Positions 28,539 to 28,584 of a stretch of DNA of 28,584 nt are shown in pieces. The stretch is from the NCBI GenBank assembly GCA_900642245.1, contig CAAAJI010000011.1, positions 262,043 through 290,626 of the forward strand. Reading direction: 5' to 3'. Position 1 is the stretch's first letter; each line of letters starts with the position of its first letter. The DNA is from Fragilaria radians. Taxonomy: Eukaryota > Bacillariophyta > Fragilariophyceae > Fragilariales > Fragilariaceae. The notes beneath the pieces were generated by a model that was not told the DNA's origin, did no database searches, and saw only the letters and a list, made by a program, of their open reading frames with translations. Position numbers and translations under genes: made by a program.

Positions 28539-28584
28539 GCTGTTGCTAATTTGTTCAGTTTTCGATGACTGTGTACTTTGTGAC

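Overview
This is nuclear eukaryotic DNA, most probably from a diatom or a close stramenopile relative. Evidence: three confident spliceosomal introns of 83-103 nt with GT-AG ends; AT-rich spacers of up to 3 kb; a heat shock factor DNA-binding domain of the diatom type; a PDZ protein of the kind common in diatoms; a conserved protein that I associate with stramenopiles; and at least one protein (the ArfB-like factor) whose N-terminus looks like a complex-plastid bipartite presequence. There are no operons. Genes lie on both strands with their own promoters.

Layout. 1.0-2.7 kb (-): three-exon PLP enzyme of the D-cysteine desulfhydrase/ACC deaminase family. 3.0-3.8 kb (-): unidentified acidic-tailed protein. 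4.4-5.7 kb (-): heat shock transcription factor, with a cluster of TGACG/CGTCA sites in its upstream region. 5.7-8.8 kb: gene-poor. 8.8-9.4 kb (+): ArfB/ICT1-type ribosome-rescue release factor. 9.4-12.3 kb: gene-poor, with a decayed Mutator-like (MULE) transposase at about 11.3-12.0 kb (+) and an unidentified decayed coding fragment at about 9.8-10.06 kb (-). 12.3-13.3 kb (+): prolyl-4-hydroxylase-like Fe(II)/2-oxoglutarate oxygenase. 13.4-16.0 kb (+): 878-codon protein that may be a TAF1C/Rrn6-type RNA polymerase I factor. 16.3-18.9 kb (-): large conserved protein of unknown function whose first exon is unresolved. 19.4-21.1 kb (+): two-exon ribose-phosphate pyrophosphokinase with a long N-terminal extension. 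22.0-24.2 kb (+): acyl-activating enzyme of the plant AAE17/18 type. 24.2-25.9 kb: nothing recognised. 25.9-27.3 kb (+): low-complexity Gln/Asn/Ser-rich protein. 27.4-28.5 kb (-): PDZ protein whose frame stays open to the window edge.

The genes do not form one pathway: sulfur/amine PLP chemistry, stress transcription, translation rescue, protein hydroxylation, PRPP supply and acyl activation sit side by side, as is usual in such genomes. I found no CRISPR array, rRNA, tRNA or prokaryote-style gene cluster, and no convincing new multi-gene system. The points most worth a second look are the shared inverted TCGTCA/TGACGA sites upstream of the HSF and acyl-activating genes, the putative RNA polymerase I factor, the oxygenase with a hydrophobic insert, the predicted organelle targeting of the release factor and the PRPP synthase, and the two decayed coding stretches.
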